Assembly: GCF_027923905.1 (NCBI RefSeq)
Contig: NZ_AP026966.1
Span: forward strand, 4,217,001 to 4,281,000
DNA: 64,000 bases
From: Massilia varians
GTDB taxonomy: Bacteria; Pseudomonadota; Gammaproteobacteria; Burkholderiales; Burkholderiaceae_D
Direction: 5' to 3'
In this document: piece after piece, positions 48,915-57,171 of the stretch
Layout: each line of letters opens with the position of its first letter
Numbering within the stretch: position 1 is the stretch's first letter
Translations under genes and position numbers: made by a program
The notes under the pieces: generated by a model
Told to the model about the DNA's origin: nothing
What the model saw: the letters and a program-made list of their open reading frames with translations, nothing else
The model's database searches: none

Positions 48915-50338
48915 AACTCGATGAAGTCCAGGCCGCGGCGAACGTGGCGGCAGTGGCGGCGGCGCACGCAGCGGCGCAGGCCGAGGCGGCGCCGGCGCCG
49001 CCCCTCCTGGTTGCCGGGAGCGCCGGAAGCGCGGGAATTCGCCGCCGCATCGCCATCATCAGCGAGCACGCCTCGCCGCTGGCCGCCCCCGGCAGCGTCG
49101 ACTGCGGCGGCCAGAACGTCTACGTGGCACAGTTGGCGCGCGAGCTGGCGCGCGCCGGGCACCGGGTCGACGTGTTCACGCGCCGCGACACCCCCAAACA
49201 GCGCCAGGTCGCGCACTGGCATGACGGCATCCGCGTCATCCACGTGCCGGCCGGGCCGCCGCGCCACGTGCCGAAAGAACAGCTGCTGCCGCACGTCGAT
49301 GCGTTCGCGCGCTACGTCACCCGCTTCGCGCGGCGCCAGCCGGCCGCCTACGACATCGCGCATGCCAACTTCTTCATGTCGGGCATGGTCGCCCAGCACC
49401 TGAAGGCGGCGCTCGGACTGCCCTTCGTCATTACCTTCCATGCGCTGGGCCGGGTCCGGCGCCTGGCGCAGGGCACGGCCGACACCTTTCCGACCGAGCG
49501 CATGCGCATCGAAGCCGCGCTGATGCGCGCGGCCGACCGCGTCATCGCCGAATGTCCGCAAGACCGCTACGACATGGAACGGCTCTACGGCGCGCCGCTC
49601 TCGCGCATCGCCATCGCGCCCTGCGGCTTCGCGCCCGACGAACTGTGGCCGGTGCCGATGCTTGAAGCGCGCGCCCGCCTGGGCCTCGATGCGGGCCGCT
49701 TCATCGTGCTCCAGTTAGGACGCATGGTGCCGCGCAAGGGCGTCGACACCGTCATCCAGGGGGTGGCCATGCTGCGCCACCGCCACGGCGTCGACGCCCA
49801 GCTGCTGGTGGTGGGCGGCGACGTCAAGGGCCAGGCCGGCGCCGGCGGCGGCGACCGCCTCGAGCTGGCGCGCCTGCGCAGTGTCGCGGCCGACCTCGGC
49901 ATCGCGGCGCACGTGCGCTTCACCGGCCAGCAGCCGCGCGCCGTCCTGCGCGACTACTACGGCGCCGCCAACGTCTTCGCCAGCACGCCCTGGTACGAAC
50001 CCTTCGGCATCACGCCGGTCGAGGCGATGGCCTGCGCGCGTCCCGTGATCGGCGCCGAGGTGGGCGGCATCAAGAGCACGGTCAACGACGGCGTGACCGG
50101 TTTCCTGGTCCCCTCGCGCGACCCGCTAGCGCTGGCCGAGCGGCTGGCGCGCCTGCACCGCCATCCCGAGCTGGCGCGCGCCATGGGCGAAGCCGGGCGC
50201 CGCCGCGCCTGCGAGCACTACACCTGGCGCAACGTTGCCTCCCAGCTGGCCGCCATCTACGCCGACGTGCTGGACGCCACCCGGTCCACGGCCCAGGCCG
50301 CGGCCTATCCCAACGCAATCACCCTGAGGAGCCCATGA
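48911..50338 (+). CDS. GT4-family glycosyltransferase
   Basis: A 475-residue GT-B glycosyltransferase. An Ala-rich, probably flexible N-terminus (residues 1-45) precedes the fold: VDCGGQNVYVAQLARELA, GLPFVITFHALGRVRR, ARFIVLQLGRMVPRKGVDTVI, and the donor site PWYEPFGITPVEAMACARPVIG. It resembles sucrose-synthase/MshA-type GT4 enzymes. Its start overlaps the previous stop (ATGA). Sugar specificity cannot be read. Confidence 0.86.
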   Translation: MKLDEVQAAANVAAVAAAHAAAQAEAAPAPPLLVAGSAGSAGIRRRIAIISEHASPLAAPGSVDCGGQNVYVAQLARELARAGHRVDVFTRRDTPKQRQVAHWHDGIRVIHVPAGPPRHVPKEQLLPHVDAFARYVTRFARRQPAAYDIAHANFFMSGMVAQHLKAALGLPFVITFHALGRVRRLAQGTADTFPTERMRIEAALMRAADRVIAECPQDRYDMERLYGAPLSRIAIAPCGFAPDELWPVPMLEARARLGLDAGRFIVLQLGRMVPRKGVDTVIQGVAMLRHRHGVDAQLLVVGGDVKGQAGAGGGDRLELARLRSVAADLGIAAHVRFTGQQPRAVLRDYYGAANVFASTPWYEPFGITPVEAMACARPVIGAEVGGIKSTVNDGVTGFLVPSRDPLALAERLARLHRHPELARAMGEAGRRRACEHYTWRNVASQLAAIYADVLDATRSTAQAAAYPNAITLRSP

Positions 50339-51078
50339 GTAACTCGACGCAGCATCCTTCCCTGCAAGGCAAGGTCGTACTGGTGACCGGCGCCGCCAGC
50401 GGCCTGGGCGCCGCACTGGCACGCCGCCTGGCCGCCTCCGGCGCCAGCATCTTCGGGGTCGACCGGCAGGCCGCGCGCCTGGCCGACCACATGGCGCAGC
50501 TGCGCGAACAGGGCGCGCAGGCGCATGCCCTGGGCGTCGACATCGCCGACCCGACCGTGGCGCCGCGCGTGGTGGAGCACGCGGTCGACGTGCTGGGCCG
50601 CCTCGACATCCTCGTCAACAACGCCGGCACCGACGTTACCCTGCCGATCGCCGAGCTCACCGACCAGGACTGGCTGCGCGTGGTGGGCACCAACCTGACG
50701 GCGCCCTTCCTGCTGTCCAAGTACGCGGCCGGCGCCATGCGCCGCCATGGCGCCGGCCACATCGTCAACATCGCCTCCACCGCCGCCAAGCGCGCCTGGC
50801 CCAACGCCAGCGCCTATCACGCCAGCAAATGGGGCCTGCTGGGGCTGTCGCACGCCCTGCACGCCGAACTGCGGCCGGAAAACATCCGCGTCACCGCCGT
50901 GATCGCCGGCGGCATGCGCACGCCCTTCCTGCTCGAGCGCTTCCCCGACCTCGACGCCGACAGCCTGCAAGACCCCGCCGACGTCGCCGACGCCATCCAT
51001 TCCGTGCTGGTGCTGCCGCCCACCACGGTGGTCGCCGAACTGACCGTCCTGCCGCTGCGCGAAACCTCCTGGCCATGA
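50335..51078 (+). CDS. Short-chain dehydrogenase/reductase
   Basis: A 247-residue classical SDR. Cofactor motif TGAASGLGAALARRLA, NNAGTDVTLP, catalytic Ser region NIASTAAK and the Tyr-Lys pair in SAYHASKWGLLG. The ATG overlaps the previous stop, and a GAGGAG site lies 5 nt upstream. In the glycan operon it probably modifies a nucleotide-sugar or lipid intermediate; the substrate is not determined. Confidence 0.88.
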   Translation: MSNSTQHPSLQGKVVLVTGAASGLGAALARRLAASGASIFGVDRQAARLADHMAQLREQGAQAHALGVDIADPTVAPRVVEHAVDVLGRLDILVNNAGTDVTLPIAELTDQDWLRVVGTNLTAPFLLSKYAAGAMRRHGAGHIVNIASTAAKRAWPNASAYHASKWGLLGLSHALHAELRPENIRVTAVIAGGMRTPFLLERFPDLDADSLQDPADVADAIHSVLVLPPTTVVAELTVLPLRETSWP

Positions 51079-51641
51079 AAGCGATCTTCCTCGACAAGGA
51101 CGGCACCCTGGTCGACGACCTGCCCTACAACGTCGAGCCGCGCCGGATCCAGCTGGTCAGCGGCGCCGGCGCCGCCCTGCGGCTGCTGGCCCGGCTCGAC
51201 TACCGCTTCTTCGTCGTGACCAACCAGTCCGGCATCGCGCACGGCTGCTTCGGCGAAGACGCCATGGGGCCGGTCGCCGACCGCCTGGCCGACCTGCTGT
51301 TCCGCGAAAGCCTGTCGCTGGACGGCTTCTATTACTGCCCGCACCACCCGCTGGGCACGGTCGGCAGCTATGCCATGATCTGCGCCTGCCGCAAGCCCTC
51401 GCCCGGCATGCTCATCAAGGCAGCGCACGAGCACGGCATCAACCTGCGCGAGTCCTGGATGATCGGCGACATCCTGCACGACGTCGAAGCCGGCAACCGC
51501 GCCGGTTGCCGCACGCTGCTGATCGACAACGGCAACGAGACCGAATGGCGGCTCGGTCCGCGCCGCGTGCCCACCCGCATGGCGCCCGACCTGTATGCGG
51601 CGGCCGTGCTGATCGCCGCGCACGAGGAGGCGCGGCTGTGA
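51075..51641 (+). CDS. HAD-IIIA phosphatase, GmhB-like
   Basis: A 188-residue HAD hydrolase: nucleophile motif FLDKDGTLVDD, FVVTNQSGIAHG, and a zinc-binding loop YYCPHHP...CACRKPSPGML, exactly as in D,D-heptose 1,7-bisphosphate phosphatase GmhB. GDILHDVEAGNRAG is motif IV. It overlaps the SDR stop (ATGA). GmhB activity would supply heptose for LPS or another glycan; adjacent GT9 (heptosyltransferase-like) supports this, though a related sugar phosphate is possible. Confidence 0.83.
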   Translation: MKAIFLDKDGTLVDDLPYNVEPRRIQLVSGAGAALRLLARLDYRFFVVTNQSGIAHGCFGEDAMGPVADRLADLLFRESLSLDGFYYCPHHPLGTVGSYAMICACRKPSPGMLIKAAHEHGINLRESWMIGDILHDVEAGNRAGCRTLLIDNGNETEWRLGPRRVPTRMAPDLYAAAVLIAAHEEARL

Positions 51642-52789
51642 GGCTGGCTCACCACGAGGCGCCGGTGGGCGTCCGCACCTCCAGGCCCTGGCAGGCCGCG
51701 CGGCGCATCCTGTGCGTCCGGCTCGATTCGCTCGGCGACGTCCTCATGTGCACCCCGGCGATCCGGGGCCTGCGCCAATCGCTGCCGGGCTGTCACCTGA
51801 CCCTGCTCAGCTCCCCATCGGGTGCGGCGGCGGTGCCCTACCTCCCCGAGCTGGACGCCGCGATCGGCTTTCGCGCCCCCTGGATGAAGCACGAGGAAGC
51901 GGCGAGCGCCGCAGCGCTGCAGGAATGCGCCGCGCAGCTCGCCGCATTGCGCTTCGACGCCGCCGTCACCTTTACTTCCTACTCACAAAGCCCCCTGCCG
52001 GCCGCGCTGCTGTGCCAGCTGGCGGGCATTCCCTTGCGGCTGGCCTCCTGCCGCGAGAATCCCTACCAGCTGCTCACCCACTGGGTGCCCGAGCGCGAGC
52101 GCGAACGCGCGACCCGCCACGAAGTGCAGCGCCAGCTCGACCTGGTGGCCGACGTCGGCTGCGCGACGTCGGACACCGCGCTTTCTTTTGCCGTTCCGGC
52201 CGAGGACGCCGCACGCGTCAGTACCATGCTGGAAGAAGCAGCGGTCGATCCGGCGGCGCCCTACCTGGTGCTGCATGCAGGCGCGAGCGCTGCCTCGCGC
52301 CGCTATCCCATCCGCCACTGGCTGGTATTGATCGGCATGTTGCGCAGGCGGTTCAGCCACAATCTCATCCTCACCGGCGACGGCGACGACGCCGAGACGC
52401 TGCGCCCACTGACCGACGGCTGGCGCAGCCCGGCGCGCTCCCTGATCGGCAAGCTCGGGCTGGGAGAACTGGGCGCGCTGATCCGCGGCGCGCGCCTGCT
52501 CATCACCGGCAACACCGGGCCTGCCCATATCGCGGCAGCGGTCGGCACGCCGCTGGTCGACCTGTACGCGCTGACCAATCCCCAGCACACGCCCTGGCGC
52601 GTGGCGCACCGCCTGCTGTTTCACGACGTCAGTTGCCGCAACTGCCTGCGCAGCACTTGTCCGGAAGGCCACCATGCCTGCCTCGATCTACTTGCGCCAC
52701 GCACCGTGCTGGAAGCCGCCGCCGAGCTGCTGGCCGCCGCCCCGCACAGGCCGGCGCGCACCGACGACACGGCCCTTGCCTTCGCCTGA
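51638..52789 (+). CDS. GT9-family (heptosyltransferase-like) glycosyltransferase
   Basis: A 383-residue GT-B enzyme of family 9, which includes LPS heptosyltransferases. The N-terminal domain opens [21 protein letters not shown], the characteristic GDV loop. The donor-binding domain has [20 protein letters not shown] and [20 protein letters not shown], and [17 protein letters not shown] is a Cys-rich segment. A GTG start, coupled to the HAD gene, follows GAGGAGG; the next ATG would truncate the fold. Last gene of the operon. Confidence 0.85.
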   Translation: MRLAHHEAPVGVRTSRPWQAARRILCVRLDSLGDVLMCTPAIRGLRQSLPGCHLTLLSSPSGAAAVPYLPELDAAIGFRAPWMKHEEAASAAALQECAAQLAALRFDAAVTFTSYSQSPLPAALLCQLAGIPLRLASCRENPYQLLTHWVPERERERATRHEVQRQLDLVADVGCATSDTALSFAVPAEDAARVSTMLEEAAVDPAAPYLVLHAGASAASRRYPIRHWLVLIGMLRRRFSHNLILTGDGDDAETLRPLTDGWRSPARSLIGKLGLGELGALIRGARLLITGNTGPAHIAAAVGTPLVDLYALTNPQHTPWRVAHRLLFHDVSCRNCLRSTCPEGHHACLDLLAPRTVLEAAAELLAAAPHRPARTDDTALAFA

Positions 52790-52880
52790 ATCGGACCGTA
52801 TTGACGTGGCTTGTGTGCGCAAGCGCAAAAAACTAAGCACAAACCTATTACAAAAACTCAAGTATTTGGACGAGCTCTGA

Positions 52881-52886
52881 TATAAT
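52881..52886 (+). promoter_or_regulatory. Extended -10 promoter element for tRNA-Pro
   Basis: TGATATAAT (extended -10: TG-N-TATAAT) lies 12 bp upstream of the tRNA. It is embedded in a perfect inverted repeat CTCTGA...TCAGAG, so the promoter itself can form a hairpin. Confidence 0.65.
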
Positions 52887-52898
52887 TTCAGAGTTCGT

Positions 52899-52975
<77 letters not shown>

Positions 52976-53626
52976 ACAAAATCAAACACTTACGGCGAAA
53001 GCTGTACAGATCTCCAGCACTGAATATTAGATGTTCATCTAATATTTCGCAGCATGAACGGCCCGCGAAAACCAAATTGAGCGCCTGCCCCAAGGGCACA
53101 GAGATCTTTTCCCAGTAGGATGCACTAGGCCAGATAAGGTCAAGAGCTGTGCTATGTACTGGGGGAAACTTTGACTCAAAAACCAACGCCTGATATCACT
53201 AGAGTTTGGTCTCGAAAAGGAACTGGGCACATGCCAGAAGACGCAGGCGATCATTTTTTTGTAAGCGAGATCGCAACGCAGTGTTTTTTGTAGAAGCATC
53301 TTTCGCACAGATGAAATTGGTTTTGCTGAGGCGCCAACTGCCATTGGACTTCAGGCTATTGCACATAGCCTCTTAGTCTTTGCGAGCAACGTTGCCAAGC
53401 TTCTTACGGAACCCAAGAAGGGGACTGAAAAAAGAAAAAGGAGAGCTCTTCGACTCCAACGTCTTCTTGGTTGTGAGGGGTACGACTTCACCGCTATTGT
53501 CAATGCTCGGAACTATTTAGAACATTTTGATGAGCGCATGGATCGCCATTTAGAAGCGGCCCATGACGGCATCCTGCTGCATCGTATGGTAAGCGACGAC
53601 ACAGCAGAGTTTTTTACACTCGAAGG

Positions 53627-54678
53627 GGCTTTGTTGCACAAATCGGCCCATCAGCGGCCGAGGCGCAGCACGGGTAAACTGACGGCATGATTGCTCCCGT
53701 AAAGCTGAAGTACCGAACGACCAACTGGAAAGACTACAACGCGGCATTGAAAGCCCGCGGCTCGCTGCTGATCTGGCTGGACAAGGACATGTGCTGGCAC
53801 GGCAGTGCGAGCGGCAAGCGGGGCCGCAGTCCGAAGTACAGCGAGGCGGCGGTCCAGTTCTGCCTGACCGTTAAGGGCCTGTTCAATCTGCCCTTGCGCC
53901 AGGCCATGGGTATGACGCAGAGTCTGCTCGGGTTGGCCGGACTGGACTGGCAAGTGCCCGACTTCAGCACGGTCAGCCGGCGCCAGAAGCGTCTTTCGGT
54001 GACGATCGGAGCGCAGCCGACGACGACGGGATTGCACCTGCTGGTCGACAGTACAGGCATCAAGATGCTGGGCGAAGGCGAGTGGAAGACGAAGAAACAT
54101 GGTGCCGACTACCGTCGCCAATGGCGCAAGATCCACCTTGGCATTGACGCGGCCACGCTGGAAATCCGGGCGATCGAGGTGACCGACAATGCCACCGGCG
54201 ATGCCCCAATGCTGCCGTGCTTGCTCGACCAGATACCCACCGAGGAGGTTGTCGCGAGCGTCAGTGGCGACGGCGCCTACGACACGAAAGGCTGCCACGA
54301 AGCGATTGCACAACGCGGAGCGCAGGCACTCATTCCGACACGCAAGAACGCCAAGCCATGGAAGGACCAGCGTCCCGGTGCCAAAGCGCGCAATGCCATC
54401 CTGGCGGCCACCCGCCGGCTTGGCCGGAAGATCTGGAAAAAGTGGAGCGGGTATCACCGGCGCAGCCTTGTCGAGACCAAAATGCGTTGCTTCAAGCTGC
54501 TTGGTGAACGCGTCATGGCGCGCGACTTCGACCGTCAGGTCGCCGAGTTGCAGGTCCGTGCCGCCATCCTCAATCGCTTCACGCGCTTGGGCACGCCCAC
54601 GACCGTAGCGGTGACCATGCCGTAAATCCGTCTGGGGTTTGGGGTACTACGCGCTCAATTGATTTATGCAACAAAGCC
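53627..54678 (+). mobile_element. IS5-family element, IS903 group
   Basis: A complete 1,052-bp element. Terminal inverted repeats GGCTTTGTTGCACAAATC (left) and GGCTTTGTTGCATAAATC (right, read inward) match at 17 of 18 positions. It is flanked by perfect 9-bp direct repeats ACTCGAAGG at 53618-53626 and 54679-54687, the target duplication length of IS903-type elements. Intact ends and duplications point to recent insertion. Confidence 0.92.
53687..54625 (+). CDS. IS903-type transposase
   Basis: A 312-residue DDE transposase. The DDE segments are LLVDSTGIKMLGEGEW (first Asp), SVSGDGAYDTKGCH (second Asp) and YHRRSLVETKMRCFKLLG (Glu in the Y-(2)-R-(3)-E-(6)-K signature). The N-terminus with WLDKDMCWHGS and GRSPKYSEAAVQFCL is typical of the IS903 group. 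It appears full length and active, carried by the element above. Confidence 0.93.
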   Translation: MIAPVKLKYRTTNWKDYNAALKARGSLLIWLDKDMCWHGSASGKRGRSPKYSEAAVQFCLTVKGLFNLPLRQAMGMTQSLLGLAGLDWQVPDFSTVSRRQKRLSVTIGAQPTTTGLHLLVDSTGIKMLGEGEWKTKKHGADYRRQWRKIHLGIDAATLEIRAIEVTDNATGDAPMLPCLLDQIPTEEVVASVSGDGAYDTKGCHEAIAQRGAQALIPTRKNAKPWKDQRPGAKARNAILAATRRLGRKIWKKWSGYHRRSLVETKMRCFKLLGERVMARDFDRQVAELQVRAAILNRFTRLGTPTTVAVTMP

Positions 54679-54841
54679 ACTCGAAGGTGGCAATAAGTTC
54701 AAAGCTCGTTACCTTCAGCATCTCAACACCAAAACACTTGAGCTGACTATGGCAGGTGAAACAATCCGAATTGGCCCGGTAGTCGAGCAAGTTATGGATA
54801 TCGGTGCAAAAGCAACCGTTCTGATAAATTCTCGAAGCTAG

Positions 54842-55318
54842 CTTTCTTCTCTTAAGCTTGGAAGTTGCTTGGAGAACCGCTCAACCATGCGGGGGTGGAG
54901 GTCTGCTCCACAAAATCTACTGCTAAGCTCGCCTAAAGCCCAGTATCCATGCGATCCCATTTTGAGCATTGCGGGTCAGGTTGACATTTGAACACGAACT
55001 CGAGCATTACTTCCTTGTATTGCTCAGCTCGTGTCTGAATGTCAGACCTGACACTGCTAACTGCTGATACTGCTGAAGCGATTGAAGATCGAGGCGCTCG
55101 GTATTCCTTACGATGAAGACAGTTCAGCTGCTGGCAAATACGACGCCCTGCTAATCCAGTAATCGCTAACTGCGCTTGCCCTCGATCTGGTGCCCGGTTG
55201 CTGCTGCATCCTGGCGCCGATGGAACTCCCTTGATGTCGCCCCGGCCTGCCGTTGACGGTTAACAAGTTGCTGTAAACCTAACTCTGCAACCATTGCCTC
55301 ATCACACAAGGAGGCAAT
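54842..55318. other. Intergenic region upstream of the second hcp gene
   Basis: It holds the REP-like inverted pair described at 54971-55054 and, at the end, the hcp ribosome site (AAGGAGG). No credible gene is seen; short frames here lack start signals. Confidence 0.5.
54971..55054. repeat. Second copy of the GGGGTCAGG REP-like inverted repeat
   Basis: Arms at 54971-54995 and 55031-55054 are diverged versions of the pair at 15234-15352: GCGGGTCAGGTTGACATT and GTGTCTGAATGTCAGACC. The loop is shorter, about 35 nt against 69, and the left arm carries several substitutions, while the right arm is nearly identical. Confidence 0.65.
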
Positions 55319-55813
55319 ATGGCAGCGGATTTTTACCTACAGATCGACGGCGTCAAGGGCGAGTCCACCGACGACAAGCACAAGGACTGGATCGAGTGCA
55401 CTTCCGTGCACTGGTCCGTCGCGCAGCCGCGCAGCGCCACAGCGTCGACGGGCGGCGGCCACACGGCGGAGCGATGCGAGATCAGCGAGATCAACATCAG
55501 CAAGCTGGTCGACATGGCGTCGCCCTTGCTTGCGCAGCTGTGCGCGTGCGGCAAGACGATCCCGAAAGCGAAGCTGGAGATGCAGCGCGCGGACGGCGAT
55601 GGCAACCCGGTCAAGTATTTTGAGGTCGAGCTCGAGAACGTGCTGATCGGGCACGTGGCCCCCAGCTTTGGCGATGGCGACTTCCCGAGCGAGAGCCTGG
55701 GTCTCAAGTTTTCGAAGATCCGGTGGAAGTACGCCAAGCAGAAGATCGGCGGCGGCGGTGGCGGCAACACGGCCGGCGGCTGGGACTTATCCTCGAACCG
55801 GATCGCAGCATGA
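55319..55813 (+). CDS. hcp: Type VI secretion Hcp-family protein, copy 2
   Basis: A 164-residue Hcp1-family protein, same length as copy 1. The opening YLQIDGVKGESTDDKHKDWIE is almost identical to copy 1. It also has ISKLVDMASPLLAQLCACG and FEVELENVLIGHVAPS; the tail is KIGGGGGGNTAGGWDLS. An AAGGAGG site lies 6 nt upstream. It heads the second hcp-immunity-effector set. The two copies have diverged between residues ~30 and ~55. Confidence 0.94.
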   Translation: MAADFYLQIDGVKGESTDDKHKDWIECTSVHWSVAQPRSATASTGGGHTAERCEISEINISKLVDMASPLLAQLCACGKTIPKAKLEMQRADGDGNPVKYFEVELENVLIGHVAPSFGDGDFPSESLGLKFSKIRWKYAKQKIGGGGGGNTAGGWDLSSNRIAA

Positions 55814-56163
55814 AGCGCGCCGCCCTGTTTCTCGCCCTGGTAGTGGCCTGTGGCGCGGCGGCCCGGCCGCTGGGCGTGTTCCCCTGGCACCTGTCCGGCA
55901 ACGACTTTGTGGCGCAGGTATCTGGCCAGGCCCAGCGCCCGGACGCCGCCTACACGCAGCGCTATGCGGAGGGCTACCAGGCCGGCGTGGTCGATGCAAC
56001 CCAGGGGAAGCTCTGGTGCGCACCATCTGGCATGAAGCCGTCGGAGGTCGATGACCGGATCTGGGCCGAACTGCGCAAGCGGGCGGGCTCGATGCCGGGC
56101 AGTGCCGCCGACGAGCTGGTGCGCCTGTACATCGGGCGCTTTCCTTGCCCCGCAGGGAGGTAG
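55810..56163 (+). CDS. Rap1a/Tai-family immunity protein, copy 2 (Tai4-like)
   Basis: A 117-residue exported protein (signal MKRAALFLALVVACGAA). The mature part matches Rap1a/Tai: YTQRYAEGYQAGVVDATQGK, then LWCAPSGM and ELVRLYIGRFPC with the paired Cys. It overlaps the hcp stop by 4 bp (ATGA). Its cognate Tae4 gene is frameshifted, but this gene remains intact, as expected if it still gives protection against other cells' effector. Confidence 0.8.
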   Translation: MKRAALFLALVVACGAAARPLGVFPWHLSGNDFVAQVSGQAQRPDAAYTQRYAEGYQAGVVDATQGKLWCAPSGMKPSEVDDRIWAELRKRAGSMPGSAADELVRLYIGRFPCPAGR

Positions 56164-56165
56164 CT

Positions 56166-56644
56166 ATGCTGCAAATCCCTTTCAGCGCCCTCATGAAGAA
56201 CTACCCACGCAAGCACGCCGTGGACCGCGAAACCTTGTTCCGGCAGATCGGATGGGACGACTTGATCGAAATCCGGCCTACGAAAACACCTGCGCGATCC
56301 GAGTCAGCTTAGCACTGATTCGATCGAGCGTCACGATCCCAGGTGGCCGCATTCCGATCAGGGCAGACCCGCACAAGGGTAAGAAGATCGAGCCAGGGCA
56401 GGCGAAGCTGTCGCAAATCCTGGCGCTGCCGTCCATGCTCGGCAAGCCCGAGAAATACAAGGGGCCGGGATCGATAACGAGGATCGGGAACCGCAGCGGT
56501 ATCGTGTCGTTCTTCCGCCTGACGCCTGGTCTCTACGATGGAGGGCACATCGATATCGTGGGACCTCTACTCGGCGGCGTGAGCGCGTGCGGGACGAGCT
56601 GCTACTGGTCGAGCGCAGAGACTTGGTTCTGGCCGCTGAAGTAG
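56166..56644 (+). pseudogene. T6SS amidase effector Tae4, copy 2, frameshifted
   Basis: A Tae4-like gene starts 2 bp after the immunity gene: MLQIPFSALMKNYPRKHAVD, FRQIGWDDLIE. It then shifts frame at an A3 run near 56270. The remainder in the -1 frame encodes PAYENTCAIRVSLALI (catalytic Cys), GHIDIVGPL (catalytic His) and CYWSSAETWFWPLK. A single-base deletion explains it; the frame as written ends after ~48 residues, before the catalytic Cys. Adding one A restores a 160-residue, family-length amidase. Confidence 0.8.
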
Positions 56645-56666
56645 CCGGCCAGTTCGGGTTACGAAG

Positions 56667-56894
56667 TTACCGGCGGCGCGGCAGTGTAGCGAGAGCCGCC
56701 AACAGCCGAACGCCCAGCCACATCGGCGCGCGGCGCCAGGGCGGTACGCCGCACGCCTTTGAGGCCTCGGCGAATACCTCGTCGTCCAGCTTGCGCGAGC
56801 AGGCATCGGTGCTGTACAGGTAGCGGCGGCCAGCTAGCTGGCTGAACGGCGTCAGAATATCACGCGATCCCCGATCCGTCCCGAACTCGTCTGT
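56667..56894 (-). pseudogene. C-terminal fragment of a DUF1353-like gene
   Basis: A minus-strand frame, open from a stop near 56895, encodes GRRYLYSTDACSRKLDDEVF and AEASKACGVPPWRRAPMWLG, then LLAALATLPRRR. The YLYST...SRK..ADxxFxEA...GVPxWRR pattern resembles the C-terminal half of DUF1353 proteins, common near phage and T6SS loci. No start codon or N-terminal half is found. It ends against the second tae4 gene, like the damaged secreted gene beside the first. The family assignment is tentative. Confidence 0.4.
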
Positions 56895-56990
56895 TCAATG
56901 GGCCATGCTTTGCTTTAGATCGACATGCCGGCCCCTCAAGAGCATCGGCAAGACCTCATTTCTACTCAACCCTGCATCCGAGGAAAAGAT

Positions 56991-57131
56991 ATGAAAGACG
57001 TCAAAGTAGACGTTCGCGTCAACGTCACCGTCGATCCTGCAAGCGTTCTCCTTGTGCTTGCGACGGCAACCATGGGTTTGTTCTTCTATCGGCAGAACAA
57101 GCAGCAGAAGTCGATATCGAACGCATCCTGA
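56991..57131 (+). CDS. Small single-span membrane protein
   Basis: A 46-residue protein: an alternating charged/valine N-terminus (MKDVKVDVRVNVTV), one membrane helix (ASVLLVLATATMGLFFY) and a basic polar tail. A GAGGAAAAGAT site lies just upstream of the ATG. No family is recognised. Confidence 0.5.
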   Translation: MKDVKVDVRVNVTVDPASVLLVLATATMGLFFYRQNKQQKSISNAS

Positions 57132-57171
57132 CGATGTGACGGCTGCCCGCGCCCGGCGCGGCAGCCTGCGC

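Larger units (their letters stand above)
53171..54841 (+). pseudogene. Unknown gene broken by frameshift and IS903-type insertion
   Basis: Removing the IS and one copy of its 9-bp target duplication restores an open frame across the junction (DDTAEFFTLEGG-NKFKARYLQHL), ending VLINSRS. Upstream it reads FRTDEIGFAEAPTAIGLQ, and a possible TTG start (MTQKPTPDITRVWSRKG) after GGGGGAAACT lies one frame off. The shift maps to a T6 run at 53284-53289, and dropping one T joins both frames. The protein, ~215 residues, is unknown to me. GC is visibly lower than neighbours, and it directly follows a tRNA. Confidence 0.65.
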
